From positions 2,108,001-2,172,000 of the forward strand of contig NZ_CP064056.1 in the NCBI RefSeq assembly GCF_015775975.1: 64,000 nt of DNA, read 5' to 3'. Both the position numbers and the translations under genes were made by a program. Numbering within the stretch: position 1 is the stretch's first letter; every line of letters begins with the position of its first letter. Under the pieces are notes generated by a model. That model had not been told where the DNA came from, ran no database searches, and saw only the letters and a list, made by a program, of their open reading frames with translations. The DNA is from Staphylococcus lloydii. Its GTDB lineage: Bacteria > Bacillota > Bacilli > Staphylococcales > Staphylococcaceae. Positions 48,718 to 57,123 of this stretch are shown piece after piece.

Positions 48718-48951
48718 ATGACACAAACATTAGAACTTGTATTTACGGATGATTTGAAAAAACCGTTAAAATTACAATTATCTAAAATCGAAAATGTAGT
48801 AGACGCAAATAATGTCAGAAAAAGTATGGACGCATTAATAGATTTAGATATATTAAGGATTGCTAAAAGCAAACCCACTAAAGTGCACTCTGCTCATTTA
48901 ATAGATAAAACTGTGAAAACATTATTTGATGTATCTGTAACAACAAATTAA
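48718..48951 (+). CDS. DUF2922 domain protein
   Basis: A 77-residue protein 15 bases after the DUF1659 gene, with an AAGGAGG site. The N-terminal LELVFTDDLKKPLKLQL stretch is typical of DUF2922. Function unknown; the pair is probably expressed as one small operon ended by the hairpin at 48975. It may form a complex with its neighbour. Confidence 0.85.
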   Translation: MTQTLELVFTDDLKKPLKLQLSKIENVVDANNVRKSMDALIDLDILRIAKSKPTKVHSAHLIDKTVKTLFDVSVTTN

Positions 48952-48974
48952 CTTAATCTAATAACGTATATAGT

Positions 48975-49014
48975 AAAAAGCCGTTCTTTGGACTATGCGC
49001 CATCGAACGGTTTT
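48975..49014 (+). terminator. Terminator of DUF1659-DUF2922 operon
   Basis: Arms CCGTTC and GAACGG with an A-run and T-run around them, loop of about 18 bases. Confidence 0.65.
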
Positions 49015-49195
49015 GTATTTACTCTTTTTATCAAACAAACAATGAACTTATTTTAGAAATAATTTTCAAATTTATTATTTCTTCAAATTAATACAATGCT
49101 TTATCAATAAATATCATTTATAATCATATTATCGTACAAACGCACAATCCTTAGGTTTTCTATCATTGTGTATTATATTTAGAAAGTGGGATTAC

Positions 49196-49669
49196 ATGTT
49201 TCTTTTATTTATTTTGGGTATCTTTGCTGGTATGGTTGTACCCTTTCAAACGTCAATAAACTCAAGACTGAGTTTATACACTAAATCATCATTTTATGCT
49301 TCCACTATTTCTTTTGCTACGGGTACTGTATTTTTAATACTCATTAATGCAATCATTAATCCTCAAGCATTTACACCAAACTTTTATAGTGGTCAGACAT
49401 TAAGCTATGTGTGGTTTGTCGGTGGGGCATTGGGTGTAATCTTTTTAACAGGAAATTTATTATTATTACCTAGACTCGGTGCTTCTTTAACTGTCGTAAT
49501 GACGATAGCCGGGCAAATCATTATGGGCGTAACCATAGATACTTTTGGTTGGTTCGGAGCGCCACATGAACCTTTTACAATTTTCAAAGTGATAGGTATC
49601 ATTATATTATTTATCGGCATTTTACTTATGAATTATACGCGCAAAGCTGCTAATAAAATAAAACAGTGA
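49196..49669 (+). CDS. Small DMT family transporter, subunit 1 (YdcZ/DUF606 type)
   Basis: A 157-residue protein with five membrane helices from the ATG at 49196. It is one half of a paired transporter: the second gene starts at 49666, overlapping by four bases (GTGA). Both carry the QTSINSRL or QTAINSAL motif after the first helix and the GGxLGVIFxT motif later, and together they give a ten-helix drug/metabolite transporter. The substrate is unknown. Confidence 0.85.
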   Translation: MFLLFILGIFAGMVVPFQTSINSRLSLYTKSSFYASTISFATGTVFLILINAIINPQAFTPNFYSGQTLSYVWFVGGALGVIFLTGNLLLLPRLGASLTVVMTIAGQIIMGVTIDTFGWFGAPHEPFTIFKVIGIIILFIGILLMNYTRKAANKIKQ

Positions 49670-50124
49670 ACAATTTTTACTTATGGCTTATTATAGGCTT
49701 TGTCTTTGGGTTTGCACCACCTATTCAAACAGCAATTAATAGTGCTTTAGGTCAACAAATTCACTCCTCAGTCATGGCAGCACTCGTTTCATTTACAATA
49801 GGAACAATCTTACTCTTTATTTTGACGCTTATCTTTAATAGATCACTTAAAATGACGAGTCGCAATGAATTTCAAGGCAAAATTAAACCGTGGTATTTCA
49901 TCGGCGGTATTCTCGGTGTTATATTCGTGACGAGCAACATTATTTTAATGCCTCATTTAGGCGCAGCAGTCACTACGATTGTTGCTATGCTAGGTCAAAT
50001 GCTGATGGGTGTAATTATCGATCACTTTGGCTTATTAGGAACTACCGTAAACAAAATAACACCACGTAAAGTTGTAGGTGTTATCGCCATTATGATTGGT
50101 ATCGTGTTACTACGCTTTTTCTAA
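49666..50124 (+). CDS. Small DMT family transporter, subunit 2 (YdcZ/DUF606 type)
   Basis: A 152-residue protein with a GTG start that overlaps the stop of its partner by four bases, indicating translational coupling. It has five helices in the same pattern as subunit 1, which suggests the two form a heterodimer from an ancient duplication. It is not a frameshifted half of one gene, since each is complete and separately conserved in the family. Confidence 0.83.
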   Translation: MNNFYLWLIIGFVFGFAPPIQTAINSALGQQIHSSVMAALVSFTIGTILLFILTLIFNRSLKMTSRNEFQGKIKPWYFIGGILGVIFVTSNIILMPHLGAAVTTIVAMLGQMLMGVIIDHFGLLGTTVNKITPRKVVGVIAIMIGIVLLRFF

Positions 50125-50137
50125 TATTGTTGACGTT

Positions 50138-50175
50138 AGACATTTACTTTCCACTTACAGTAAATGTCTTTTTTT
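50138..50175 (+). terminator. Terminator of DMT pair
   Basis: A perfect 11-bp stem (50138-50148 with 50159-50169) followed by a T-run. Confidence 0.9.
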
Positions 50176-50244
50176 AATAACCAAAATTAGTATGTTTTCA
50201 TAGTATAATCAACCATAACAATCAACATTATTGAGGTGACTTCT

Positions 50245-51180
50245 ATGAACAAACATATTTTAATATCAATATTTACGATGGTCAGTGCTATTATCGTTAT
50301 AACCTGTTACTTTTTTTATAAGCACTATATCGTTAAAACTCCAAATCAACCCACTATTAAAACGATCAAGGTTCAATACGAACCACCCAAAAAAATTAAT
50401 GCAAGATACGAACCACAATCGGTATATCATTTTTATTTAGAACCAAAGCATGGTTACATTAATAATTGGTTAGTAAAAAATGATACAAAGGTACATAAGG
50501 ATCAACCACTTTTTGAATATTATAATCCGACTGTTGAAAAAACCATTGCGTTAAAACAACAGTTATTAGCAACATTAACTCAAGACCCAGAAAATGATAT
50601 AAACAAAGATCAGATTGTTACTTTACAAAATGACATTGCAACACTCCAACTAACGTTAAGAACTAAAATCAATGCCCCATTCGATGGCGTGCTAACCATC
50701 AATAACGCTACCCCATCAACTCCCCAAACACATTTTGCTACACTTTATCAACCAAAATATCATATATCTGCAAAAGTACCAGAAACATACATGGCCACTC
50801 TAAAATTAGGTAGCACACTTAAAATCCGCTCCCCACTTACTAATCAAATCAGTAACGAAAAGATTACTCATATCACCACTATACCTACTAATTATGATAC
50901 TGCAGACAAACAAGCACAGTATGAACTGAGGTTAACAACTTCCACAAAACCACTGCTTGGACAACATTGTGAACTAGAACTACCCACTACAACAATTGTC
51001 ATTCCTCAATCCGCATTATTGAATAATAAATATGTTTTTATAAAAAAATCTAATAAATTTATCAAAAGAGTCATTAAATTTAATAAATCGGGTAATAATA
51101 ATCGTATCACTGTTAAATCAGGATTATCACCAGGAGATATAATTGTAGAAAATGCAAAATCATTAAATAACTTGAATTAA
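50245..51180 (+). CDS. HlyD/RND-type membrane fusion (adaptor) protein without transporter partner
   Basis: About 311 residues from the ATG at 50245, after GAGGTG. An N-terminal membrane anchor (about 5-27) precedes a lipoyl/barrel-sandwich half (GYINNWLVKNDTKVHKDQPLFEY), a short coiled hairpin (about residues 105-145), the second lipoyl half (INAPFDGVLTI) and beta-barrel domains. Such adaptors normally work with an ABC or other exporter encoded next to them, but the flanking genes are a DMT pair and sarA. The sequence is Thr-, Asn- and Lys-rich. The partner is unknown. Confidence 0.8.
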   Translation: MNKHILISIFTMVSAIIVITCYFFYKHYIVKTPNQPTIKTIKVQYEPPKKINARYEPQSVYHFYLEPKHGYINNWLVKNDTKVHKDQPLFEYYNPTVEKTIALKQQLLATLTQDPENDINKDQIVTLQNDIATLQLTLRTKINAPFDGVLTINNATPSTPQTHFATLYQPKYHISAKVPETYMATLKLGSTLKIRSPLTNQISNEKITHITTIPTNYDTADKQAQYELRLTTSTKPLLGQHCELELPTTTIVIPQSALLNNKYVFIKKSNKFIKRVIKFNKSGNNNRITVKSGLSPGDIIVENAKSLNNLN

Positions 51181-51328
51181 TTTTATTTTCCATCACAATA
51201 TAAGAACCAGATTAAAAAAAATGGGGATAAACTTTAATTTAAAAGCAATTATTATTTTTTTAATTTTGCTCATTTTCTTATTGAATTACAATAGAAAAAC
51301 ATCATGCTCATTCTTAAACAGTTTTTAG

Positions 51329-51357
51329 TTTACTTTTTATTTTAATTTAGATATAAT
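51329..51357 (+). promoter_or_regulatory. Probable sarA promoter
   Basis: TTTACT (51329-51334) and a perfect TATAAT (51352-51357) are 17 bases apart, giving a leader of about 95 bases. S. aureus sarA has three promoters over a longer region; only this one is clear here. Confidence 0.55.
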
Positions 51358-51458
51358 TAACTAAATAATACTGGTTTTAATATATTTTATACAAATAATT
51401 ATAAAAATGTTACTAATAATACAACTTGAACGGGCTTATAACACGGGAGGAATAAAAG

Positions 51459-51833
51459 ATGGCGATTTCAAAAATAAACGATTGTTTCGAATTATTAGCT
51501 ATGGTCACATACGCAGATAAATTAAAAGGCATTATTAAAAAGGAATTTTCTGTAAGTTTCGAGGAATTTGCAGTACTAACTTATATTAGTGAACACGAAA
51601 GTGAAGAATATTACTTAAAAGACATCATTAATCATTTAAACTACAAACAACCACAAGTAGTTAAAGCAGTGAAAAATTTATCGCAAGAAGACTACTTCGA
51701 TAAAAAACGTAATGAGCATGATGAAAGAACTGTGTTGATTTTAGTAAATACAAAACAACGCAATAAAATCAATGAATTATTAGGACGCGTTAATGATAGA
51801 ATTAAACAAGCGAATGATAATAAAGAAGTTTAA
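51459..51833 (+). CDS. sarA: Global regulator SarA
   Basis: A 124-residue winged-helix dimeric DNA-binding protein, the same length as S. aureus SarA and nearly identical through the DNA-binding part ([13 protein letters not shown] recognition helix, wing with [13 protein letters not shown]). Cys9 and the C-terminal helix are conserved. It controls virulence, biofilm and exoprotein genes. It has a GGGAGG ribosome binding site and its own terminator. Confidence 0.96.
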   Translation: MAISKINDCFELLAMVTYADKLKGIIKKEFSVSFEEFAVLTYISEHESEEYYLKDIINHLNYKQPQVVKAVKNLSQEDYFDKKRNEHDERTVLILVNTKQRNKINELLGRVNDRIKQANDNKEV

Positions 51834-51861
51834 TACTTCATTATTTTGATTTTAACTAATA

Positions 51862-51900
51862 AAACTGCGAGTTGCCCTCTGAGGTAACTCGCAGTTTTTA
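51862..51900. terminator. Bidirectional intrinsic terminator
   Basis: Stem of 13 bp (51862-51874 with 51887-51899), A and T runs at the sides, after sarA and ahead of the convergent hydrolase gene. Confidence 0.9.
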
Positions 51901-51935
51901 TTTTCATTACAACTTGTTGCTTTCCAAGTTTAAAA

Positions 51936-52739
51936 TTAAATATGGTTCAATTTTGTTTCATTTATAAATATGTTAAACGCGTTTTTAAAATGCATCGGTT
52001 CTTCTATATGGGGCGCATGTCCTGATTCATTAAATATATTTAAATTAATATCTTTATGTGTTGCCAAAATCGATTTCACATTATCGTGGTTAACTAAAGG
52101 ATCGCACTTCCCGTTAATAATTAATATAGGTACATTTCCTCTTTTAATATTTCCATCATCATGATGTGTTGGAAACGACAATAATGCTCTATTAGCAATA
52201 GCACTATATTCATCTTTTTGTCTGGCATATATTCGCTGATCTTGTAACCATTTTCGTGCGCTTTCTTTCGATTTATAAATGTACGGAAACAACACAATTA
52301 AAGCTTCTGATTTATCAAAACCGACAATTTCATCTTGGTGTTCAAACATTAATTTATTGATACCATGCGTACCATTAGTGAAATCATAAGAAATTAACGT
52401 TAAAGACAATACTTTCTCTTCGTAGCGTTCAGCAAATGTTTTTGCAATAACACTCCCCATTTCATGCCCAATTATATGCGCATATGCAATATCTAACCTG
52501 TCGAGTAGTACAGCTAAATCATTTATATGATCAGTTAAATCATAGGAAACAGGTTTTGATGAATAACCATGCCCTCTTACATCATAGGTGATTACCTCAT
52601 AATGTGCTTTTAATTCTTCTTTTAGGTTTATAAAAGCAGCCATGTTACCGTCTAAAGCATGAATTAAAATAACAGGAATACCTTGACCCTCTCTTGTGTA
52701 TGCAATCTCGTTGTCGTTATCTATCGAAATTTTATTCAT
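51936..52739 (-). CDS. Alpha/beta-hydrolase-fold protein with Glu in nucleophile position
   Basis: About 267 residues from the ATG at 52739, with GGGGAGG upstream. The fold is clear (LIHALDG oxyanion loop, DVRGHGYS). The nucleophile elbow reads Gly-His-Glu-Met-Gly, with Glu93 where Ser, Asp or Cys is expected. The acid (Asp213) and His241 are intact. This is like the haloalkane dehalogenase/epoxide hydrolase elbow GHDWG but one carbon longer. Activity cannot be assumed. A paralogue with the same elbow is at 54463. Confidence 0.82.
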   Translation of the reverse strand: MNKISIDNDNEIAYTREGQGIPVILIHALDGNMAAFINLKEELKAHYEVITYDVRGHGYSSKPVSYDLTDHINDLAVLLDRLDIAYAHIIGHEMGSVIAKTFAERYEEKVLSLTLISYDFTNGTHGINKLMFEHQDEIVGFDKSEALIVLFPYIYKSKESARKWLQDQRIYARQKDEYSAIANRALLSFPTHHDDGNIKRGNVPILIINGKCDPLVNHDNVKSILATHKDINLNIFNESGHAPHIEEPMHFKNAFNIFINETKLNHI

Positions 52740-52906
52740 TTGGGTCACCTCCCCTTACAAAACAATATACCCGCATTTAAGATACTTTATACTAGTTAAT
52801 TGCAATTAATGACTATTTAAAACGCGCTTAATTTTATTAATTTAAATTTAACTTGCCTTCATACATAGTGGTTTGACCATACTTTGCCACCTTATTTTTA
52901 GACAAA

Positions 52907-52943
52907 AAAAGAGAGAACTGACGTCATATCAGTTCTCTCTTTT
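52907..52943 (-). terminator. Terminator of the gene ending at 52945
   Basis: Perfect 15-bp stem (52907-52921 with 52929-52943), followed on the minus strand by a T-run. Confidence 0.9.
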
Positions 52944-52944
52944 A

Positions 52945-53655
52945 CTAATTTCTCGAAGATATTTTTATTGTGTAATAAATGATAACAATTAATAGCAATA
53001 CCCAGATAGTAATAGATGCAATTTGTGCAATCCCAGAATTAGTAATCATAGCATCAATGGTTTTCTGGCAAAATAACAAGCCAATGCCGGTAAATTCTAA
53101 ACGTCTAAAATAAATACCAGAAATACTAAAGATAATACCTACAAAAAACATAAATTGATGTGCATAAATTGTTACTGACACAATACTAAAATTCACGTTA
53201 AATGCATGAATGCCTACTAGTATAAGCGACACTAAGGCTATCGCTAATCCTATATACATCTCAACTTTATTACTGTACAAATAGTTTTTACTCGCTATCC
53301 TTAAATAAATAACTATAGAAATCGGTAAAATAATGAGACAATACACGATAGCTAAACCAGAAATGGCTTGGAAAGGTACATACTGTTTATCATATAAGTA
53401 TGAAATTAGAACGAAATTTAAAATAAAAAAGACAATTGGGTTTAACTGTAATGTAAATAAATTACGCTGAATCGTTAATATGATTTCAGCTGGTGACTTC
53501 CCTCTATATTCAATGTAATCTTGATCTTGCTCTTCAGATTTTTTAAAATCTTTTTTTAACTTACTTTTAATATCATCAATTAAATTAGGAGAAAGTCCTT
53601 TATGGGTAAAATAGTCATTTATATTTTCCACTAACACTTTATCGTTAACTCGCAT
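52945..53655 (-). CDS. Hypothetical membrane protein with HAAS-like N-terminus
   Basis: A 236-residue protein. Residues 1-55 form a soluble helical part with a LSPNLIDDIKSKLKKDF stretch like HAAS domains that often occur beside PadR-type regulators; no such regulator is adjacent. Six or so membrane helices follow (about 70-232). Family membership is uncertain and the function is unknown. It has its own terminator. Confidence 0.65.
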   Translation of the reverse strand: MRVNDKVLVENINDYFTHKGLSPNLIDDIKSKLKKDFKKSEEQDQDYIEYRGKSPAEIILTIQRNLFTLQLNPIVFFILNFVLISYLYDKQYVPFQAISGLAIVYCLIILPISIVIYLRIASKNYLYSNKVEMYIGLAIALVSLILVGIHAFNVNFSIVSVTIYAHQFMFFVGIIFSISGIYFRRLEFTGIGLLFCQKTIDAMITNSGIAQIASITIWVLLLIVIIYYTIKISSRN

Positions 53656-53750
53656 TATAATCTCCTTTTCCTTACTTTATTACAAAATATGATTATATCT
53701 TTATTGCTCAAATTATTTTTAAGTTTAACTTAATAGCTATTGTAACAGTA

Positions 53751-53785
53751 AAACAACCGACAAGTATATACATTGCCGGTTGTTT
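53751..53785 (-). terminator. Terminator of the gene ending at 53817
   Basis: Arms AAACAACCG and CGGTTGTTT around a 17-base loop, 32 bases downstream of the minus-strand secreted-protein gene. Confidence 0.75.
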
Positions 53786-53816
53786 TATTAAAAGATTATT
53801 ATTTAAATAACTATAA

Positions 53817-54320
53817 TTATTGTAAGTCTATACGATATAATTTTATGTTTTTATCTTTTGGTGATGAAGACGTAAATTGATAAGATAAGTTATTATCTTG
53901 AATATAACCTATGTTACCAGTCACCTTATTAAAATGTTTACGTACTGTCGCATTTGTATTCACTTCATTTTTCACTGCATTAAATGAAGGTCCAGATGGT
54001 TCATTATATGACATTGACACTCTAGTAATTTTGCCTTGGTCTTTTTTACCGTCGGCAGTAACGACTAAAGTACCTTTAGGTTCCTTAAATTCATAGTAAT
54101 GTTCTTTATGATCAGGTCTATAAGAATATAGTGGTTTTTTATTAGTTTTTAAAACCGTTTGAATTGAAGCACCAATTTTTGCGCCTTCTAATGAATTATC
54201 GCCTTGTTGTAACTGCTTCACATTTTGAATTGAGTTACCTGTGGCAGCATCTGCACTTGTTGCACTCACGCCTGACAATGTAATACCTGCTACTAATACC
54301 GCTGAAAATAATTTTTTCAT
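53817..54320 (-). CDS. Secreted hypothetical protein
   Basis: About 167 residues from the second Met of the frame (MKKLF), after GGAGAG; the first Met, at 54326, lies two codons earlier. A signal peptide ends near AspAlaAla (about residue 26). The mature part is a small beta-rich domain with the PLYSYRPDHKEHYYEF stretch and no catalytic motif I recognise. It resembles the layout of small staphylococcal secreted antigens. Function unknown; it is single and has its own terminator. Confidence 0.7.
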   Translation of the reverse strand: MKKLFSAVLVAGITLSGVSATSADAATGNSIQNVKQLQQGDNSLEGAKIGASIQTVLKTNKKPLYSYRPDHKEHYYEFKEPKGTLVVTADGKKDQGKITRVSMSYNEPSGPSFNAVKNEVNTNATVRKHFNKVTGNIGYIQDNNLSYQFTSSSPKDKNIKLYRIDLQ

Positions 54321-54462
54321 AAGCACTCTCTCCTTTAACTACAATCTAATTGTGCTCATGTTCATTATAATATAAAGATTACAAAAATAACAGTAATATT
54401 ACAGAAATATTTCATATATTACTTTGTTTTTCTTTATCCACCCTTAATAATATAATTAATAA

Positions 54463-55248
54463 TTATTTAAAGCGCTTAATGAAACTATTTACTGAATTTA
54501 AAAATTCAGCTTTTTGTTCAACAAATGGATATAGCCCAGACGATTGAAATACTTCAAATTCGCTATCTTTAATATAATCAGCTACTTCTTTAGCCTCGAC
54601 TATCGTCGTTCTTTCTCCATGTTGTCCTGCAATAATTTGAGTAGGCACCGTAACATTTCCAAGATACACTCTGATATTATTACATTTGAATGAAGCTTTA
54701 ATAGATTCCATTTCCATACTAGTAGCTATGCCATTTGTATTTTCAACATGTTTTAAAAATTTATTAACTTTCTTTTTGTCATAATACATTTTATCGGCAA
54801 GGAATTTATGTTGCTTTTCCTCATCCCACGTACGAATCGTTTCAGAATATCTTCTATATATACGTTCTTCAGGTGTAGAGTCTTCAATCATCGTAGGATT
54901 TACCATTGTTAATGACGAAACATAATCAGGATTTGTAGCACTAAATTCTGCAGCAACTGATGCTCCCATTTCATGTCCGATGACAGCACATTTATCTATA
55001 TAAAGATAATCCAATAATTCTTTTACATCATTAGCGTAATCTGTAAATTCAATATGATTCGGTTTATCAGAATAACCATGACCACGTAAATCAATTAATA
55101 CAACTTGATTATGTGCTGCTAAATCATCCTCAATGTCATGAAATACTGTAAAATTATCAAAAGCAGTGTGGATTAATACAATCGCATATCCTTCTCCTAC
55201 TGTTTTATAATTTAATATTGTGCCGTCATTTGTAGTAAATAAATTCAT
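54463..55248 (-). CDS. Degenerate alpha/beta-hydrolase-fold protein (Glu93, no catalytic His)
   Basis: A 261-residue paralogue of the protein at 51936. The elbow again reads Gly-His-Glu-Met-Gly (Glu93). In addition the catalytic His region, SGHAPH in the paralogue, is SGLYPF here, so His is Leu239, and the acid position falls on Gly211 or Glu212. It is probably not a classical hydrolase and may bind a ligand or serve another role. It lies four bases downstream of the HAD gene, apparently in one operon. Confidence 0.8.
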   Translation of the reverse strand: MNLFTTNDGTILNYKTVGEGYAIVLIHTAFDNFTVFHDIEDDLAAHNQVVLIDLRGHGYSDKPNHIEFTDYANDVKELLDYLYIDKCAVIGHEMGASVAAEFSATNPDYVSSLTMVNPTMIEDSTPEERIYRRYSETIRTWDEEKQHKFLADKMYYDKKKVNKFLKHVENTNGIATSMEMESIKASFKCNNIRVYLGNVTVPTQIIAGQHGERTTIVEAKEVADYIKDSEFEVFQSSGLYPFVEQKAEFLNSVNSFIKRFK

Positions 55249-55252
55249 AATT

Positions 55253-55948
55253 TTAATTCCCCTTCTGTTCTATTGGTAAAATAGTCAATAATTCTTCTAA
55301 CGTTGATATCGTATAATCTACTTCCTCTGGCAAAGGCTCTATCTCTGCATCCGCTTCTTTAAACCATACACTAACCATGCCCATTGCTCGAGCTGGAGCA
55401 ACATCATTTAATGGATCGTCACCGACGTACATCGTTTCTTCTGGTTTAGTATCTAATTTTTCTAAGATATTTTCAAAAATTTTAGGGTGCGGTTTTCTGT
55501 AGCCTACAGTTTGAGACGTAGACATATAATTTATGACATGTTCTATACCTAAAGCATGTAAACGATATTGTTTAATTTTGGATTTACCGTTAGCGATGAC
55601 GCCAGTAAGATACTCTCTTTTATTTAATTTTTCAAGCGTATATAACGTATCATAATATGGAAATACATAACGATAGAAATGCATTTCAAAATCATGAAAC
55701 AGATCTTTCCAAGTCAATCTATCTATATGAAAATCTTTAATTATGGCTTTATATAATTCTGGTTTGTCGTGATCTTCATCATCGTCAAGTTCAATAAATT
55801 TATTTTTGAAGTCTGCCAGTTGGATACTAACTAAATAGTCATGGAAACGTTCGTATTGCTCTTCAATAAACTTGTCTCTCGATTTCTTTCTATCTAATAA
55901 AGTACCTTCCAAATCAAATACGACAGCTTTTATATTTGATAAATCCAT
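55253..55948 (-). CDS. HAD superfamily phosphatase-like protein
   Basis: A 231-residue HAD hydrolase of subfamily I with an alpha-helical cap (about 20-105). Motif I is FDLEGTL, with Glu in place of the second Asp (Asp-x-Asp is usual), so the acid/base residue is altered. Motif III Lys is in GYRKPHP and motif IV is YVGDDPLND. The substrate is unknown. It lies 37 bases after the permease gene and four before the hydrolase-like gene. Confidence 0.8.
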   Translation of the reverse strand: MDLSNIKAVVFDLEGTLLDRKKSRDKFIEEQYERFHDYLVSIQLADFKNKFIELDDDEDHDKPELYKAIIKDFHIDRLTWKDLFHDFEMHFYRYVFPYYDTLYTLEKLNKREYLTGVIANGKSKIKQYRLHALGIEHVINYMSTSQTVGYRKPHPKIFENILEKLDTKPEETMYVGDDPLNDVAPARAMGMVSVWFKEADAEIEPLPEEVDYTISTLEELLTILPIEQKGN

Positions 55949-55985
55949 AGTCTACCTTCTTTATAATTAATTTATACATTGTTCA

Positions 55986-56939
55986 TTAATCTACCGTTTT
56001 GGGTTGTGTTACCATCAAGTAGAATAGTACTGGAATTCCAATTAATGCCAGCACAATACTTGCTGGAATTTGATATGTCTGTAAAATAATACCACCGCAC
56101 CAATCGGCAATTATCATTACGGCTCCACCTATAATAATATTTAAGGTCATTTGTTTACCTAATGAATATCCTACGTAATATCTGCGAATCAACTGTGGTA
56201 TTACCATACCTATAAATCCTATAACGCCAACAAATGAAACGATTGTTGCCGTAAGTATCGAGGAAATAAATAAGACAGTATATGTTAAATTTCTAGATTT
56301 AATACCTAAAGATTGTGCATGCATTTCACCTAATTGCAGTAATTTTATACGAGGTAATAAACTATATAATATTATAATGCACGGAACCAACACAAGTCCT
56401 ATATAATATATTTCATTGTATTCGGCTGCAGAAAATCCACCAAACATATAATTTACAATATTATTCATTTTGCGCTCATTGAAAATAATTAATACATAGA
56501 GCAGTGCATTAAACAATGCGCCTATCATAATACCTGCTAAAATAAGCGATCTTGTAGGATAACCTTTCGACATTATTGATGTAATTAAAATTACTAATAT
56601 TAATGTTATTAAACTGAATATCATTGATAATAAAGGGATGAACAAGAAACCTAATCCTAAAATTACGGCTAATCCAGAACCAAAGGTAGCACCACTAGCC
56701 AAACCTAACGTAAAACTATCTGCTAAAGGATTATTTAATAAAGTTTGAAACATTTGCCCAGCAAGCGTCAGTCCAATACCAGCCAACAATGCTTCAACCA
56801 CTCTTGGTATTCTAACTTCTAACAATATCGTTTTCGCCATTGCATGATTTAGACCCCATAACCCCCATACAATACTTAAAATGAAAGTAATTATTAATAT
56901 GCTTAACCACAAATATATCGCTTTATTATGTTGCATCAT
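55986..56939 (-). CDS. FecCD/BtuC-type ABC permease without adjacent ATPase
   Basis: A 317-residue permease with nine to ten helices. The RIPRVVEALLAGIGLTLAG stretch (near 43-61) and the FVGVIGFIGMVIPQLIR ATPase-contact loop are family signatures. It is the permease partner of the lipoprotein at 57124. No ATPase gene is nearby, and FhuC (21428) is a plausible energiser, as known for other iron importers in S. aureus. A siderophore, haem or cobalamin substrate is possible. Confidence 0.85.
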   Translation of the reverse strand: MMQHNKAIYLWLSILIITFILSIVWGLWGLNHAMAKTILLEVRIPRVVEALLAGIGLTLAGQMFQTLLNNPLADSFTLGLASGATFGSGLAVILGLGFLFIPLLSMIFSLITLILVILITSIMSKGYPTRSLILAGIMIGALFNALLYVLIIFNERKMNNIVNYMFGGFSAAEYNEIYYIGLVLVPCIIILYSLLPRIKLLQLGEMHAQSLGIKSRNLTYTVLFISSILTATIVSFVGVIGFIGMVIPQLIRRYYVGYSLGKQMTLNIIIGGAVMIIADWCGGIILQTYQIPASIVLALIGIPVLFYLMVTQPKTVD

Positions 56940-57060
56940 CTTTCCACACTTTCATTATTATCTCGATTATTTCTTCTTAATTACAATATCACGTGAAGTG
57001 TATTAACACCATAGCAATAAATAAGACTATGTGTACATTTTCATCATATATTTTATACAT

Positions 57061-57107
57061 AAAAGCATCCGCAACGCTAGCCTTGGCTAATTAACGTTCG
57101 GATGCTT
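57061..57107 (-). terminator. Terminator between binding protein and permease genes
   Basis: AAGCATCCG pairs with CGGATGCTT, with further inner pairing (CTAGCC with GGCTAA) and a TTTT tail on the minus strand. It would partly or wholly separate the lipoprotein message from the permease. Confidence 0.75.
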
Positions 57108-57123
57108 ATCTTCATTCAATATT

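Noticed and set aside
49166..50124. One DMT transporter gene broken by a frameshift
   Set aside because: Each half is a complete five-helix protein with its own motif set and start; paired YdcZ-type genes with overlap are normal.
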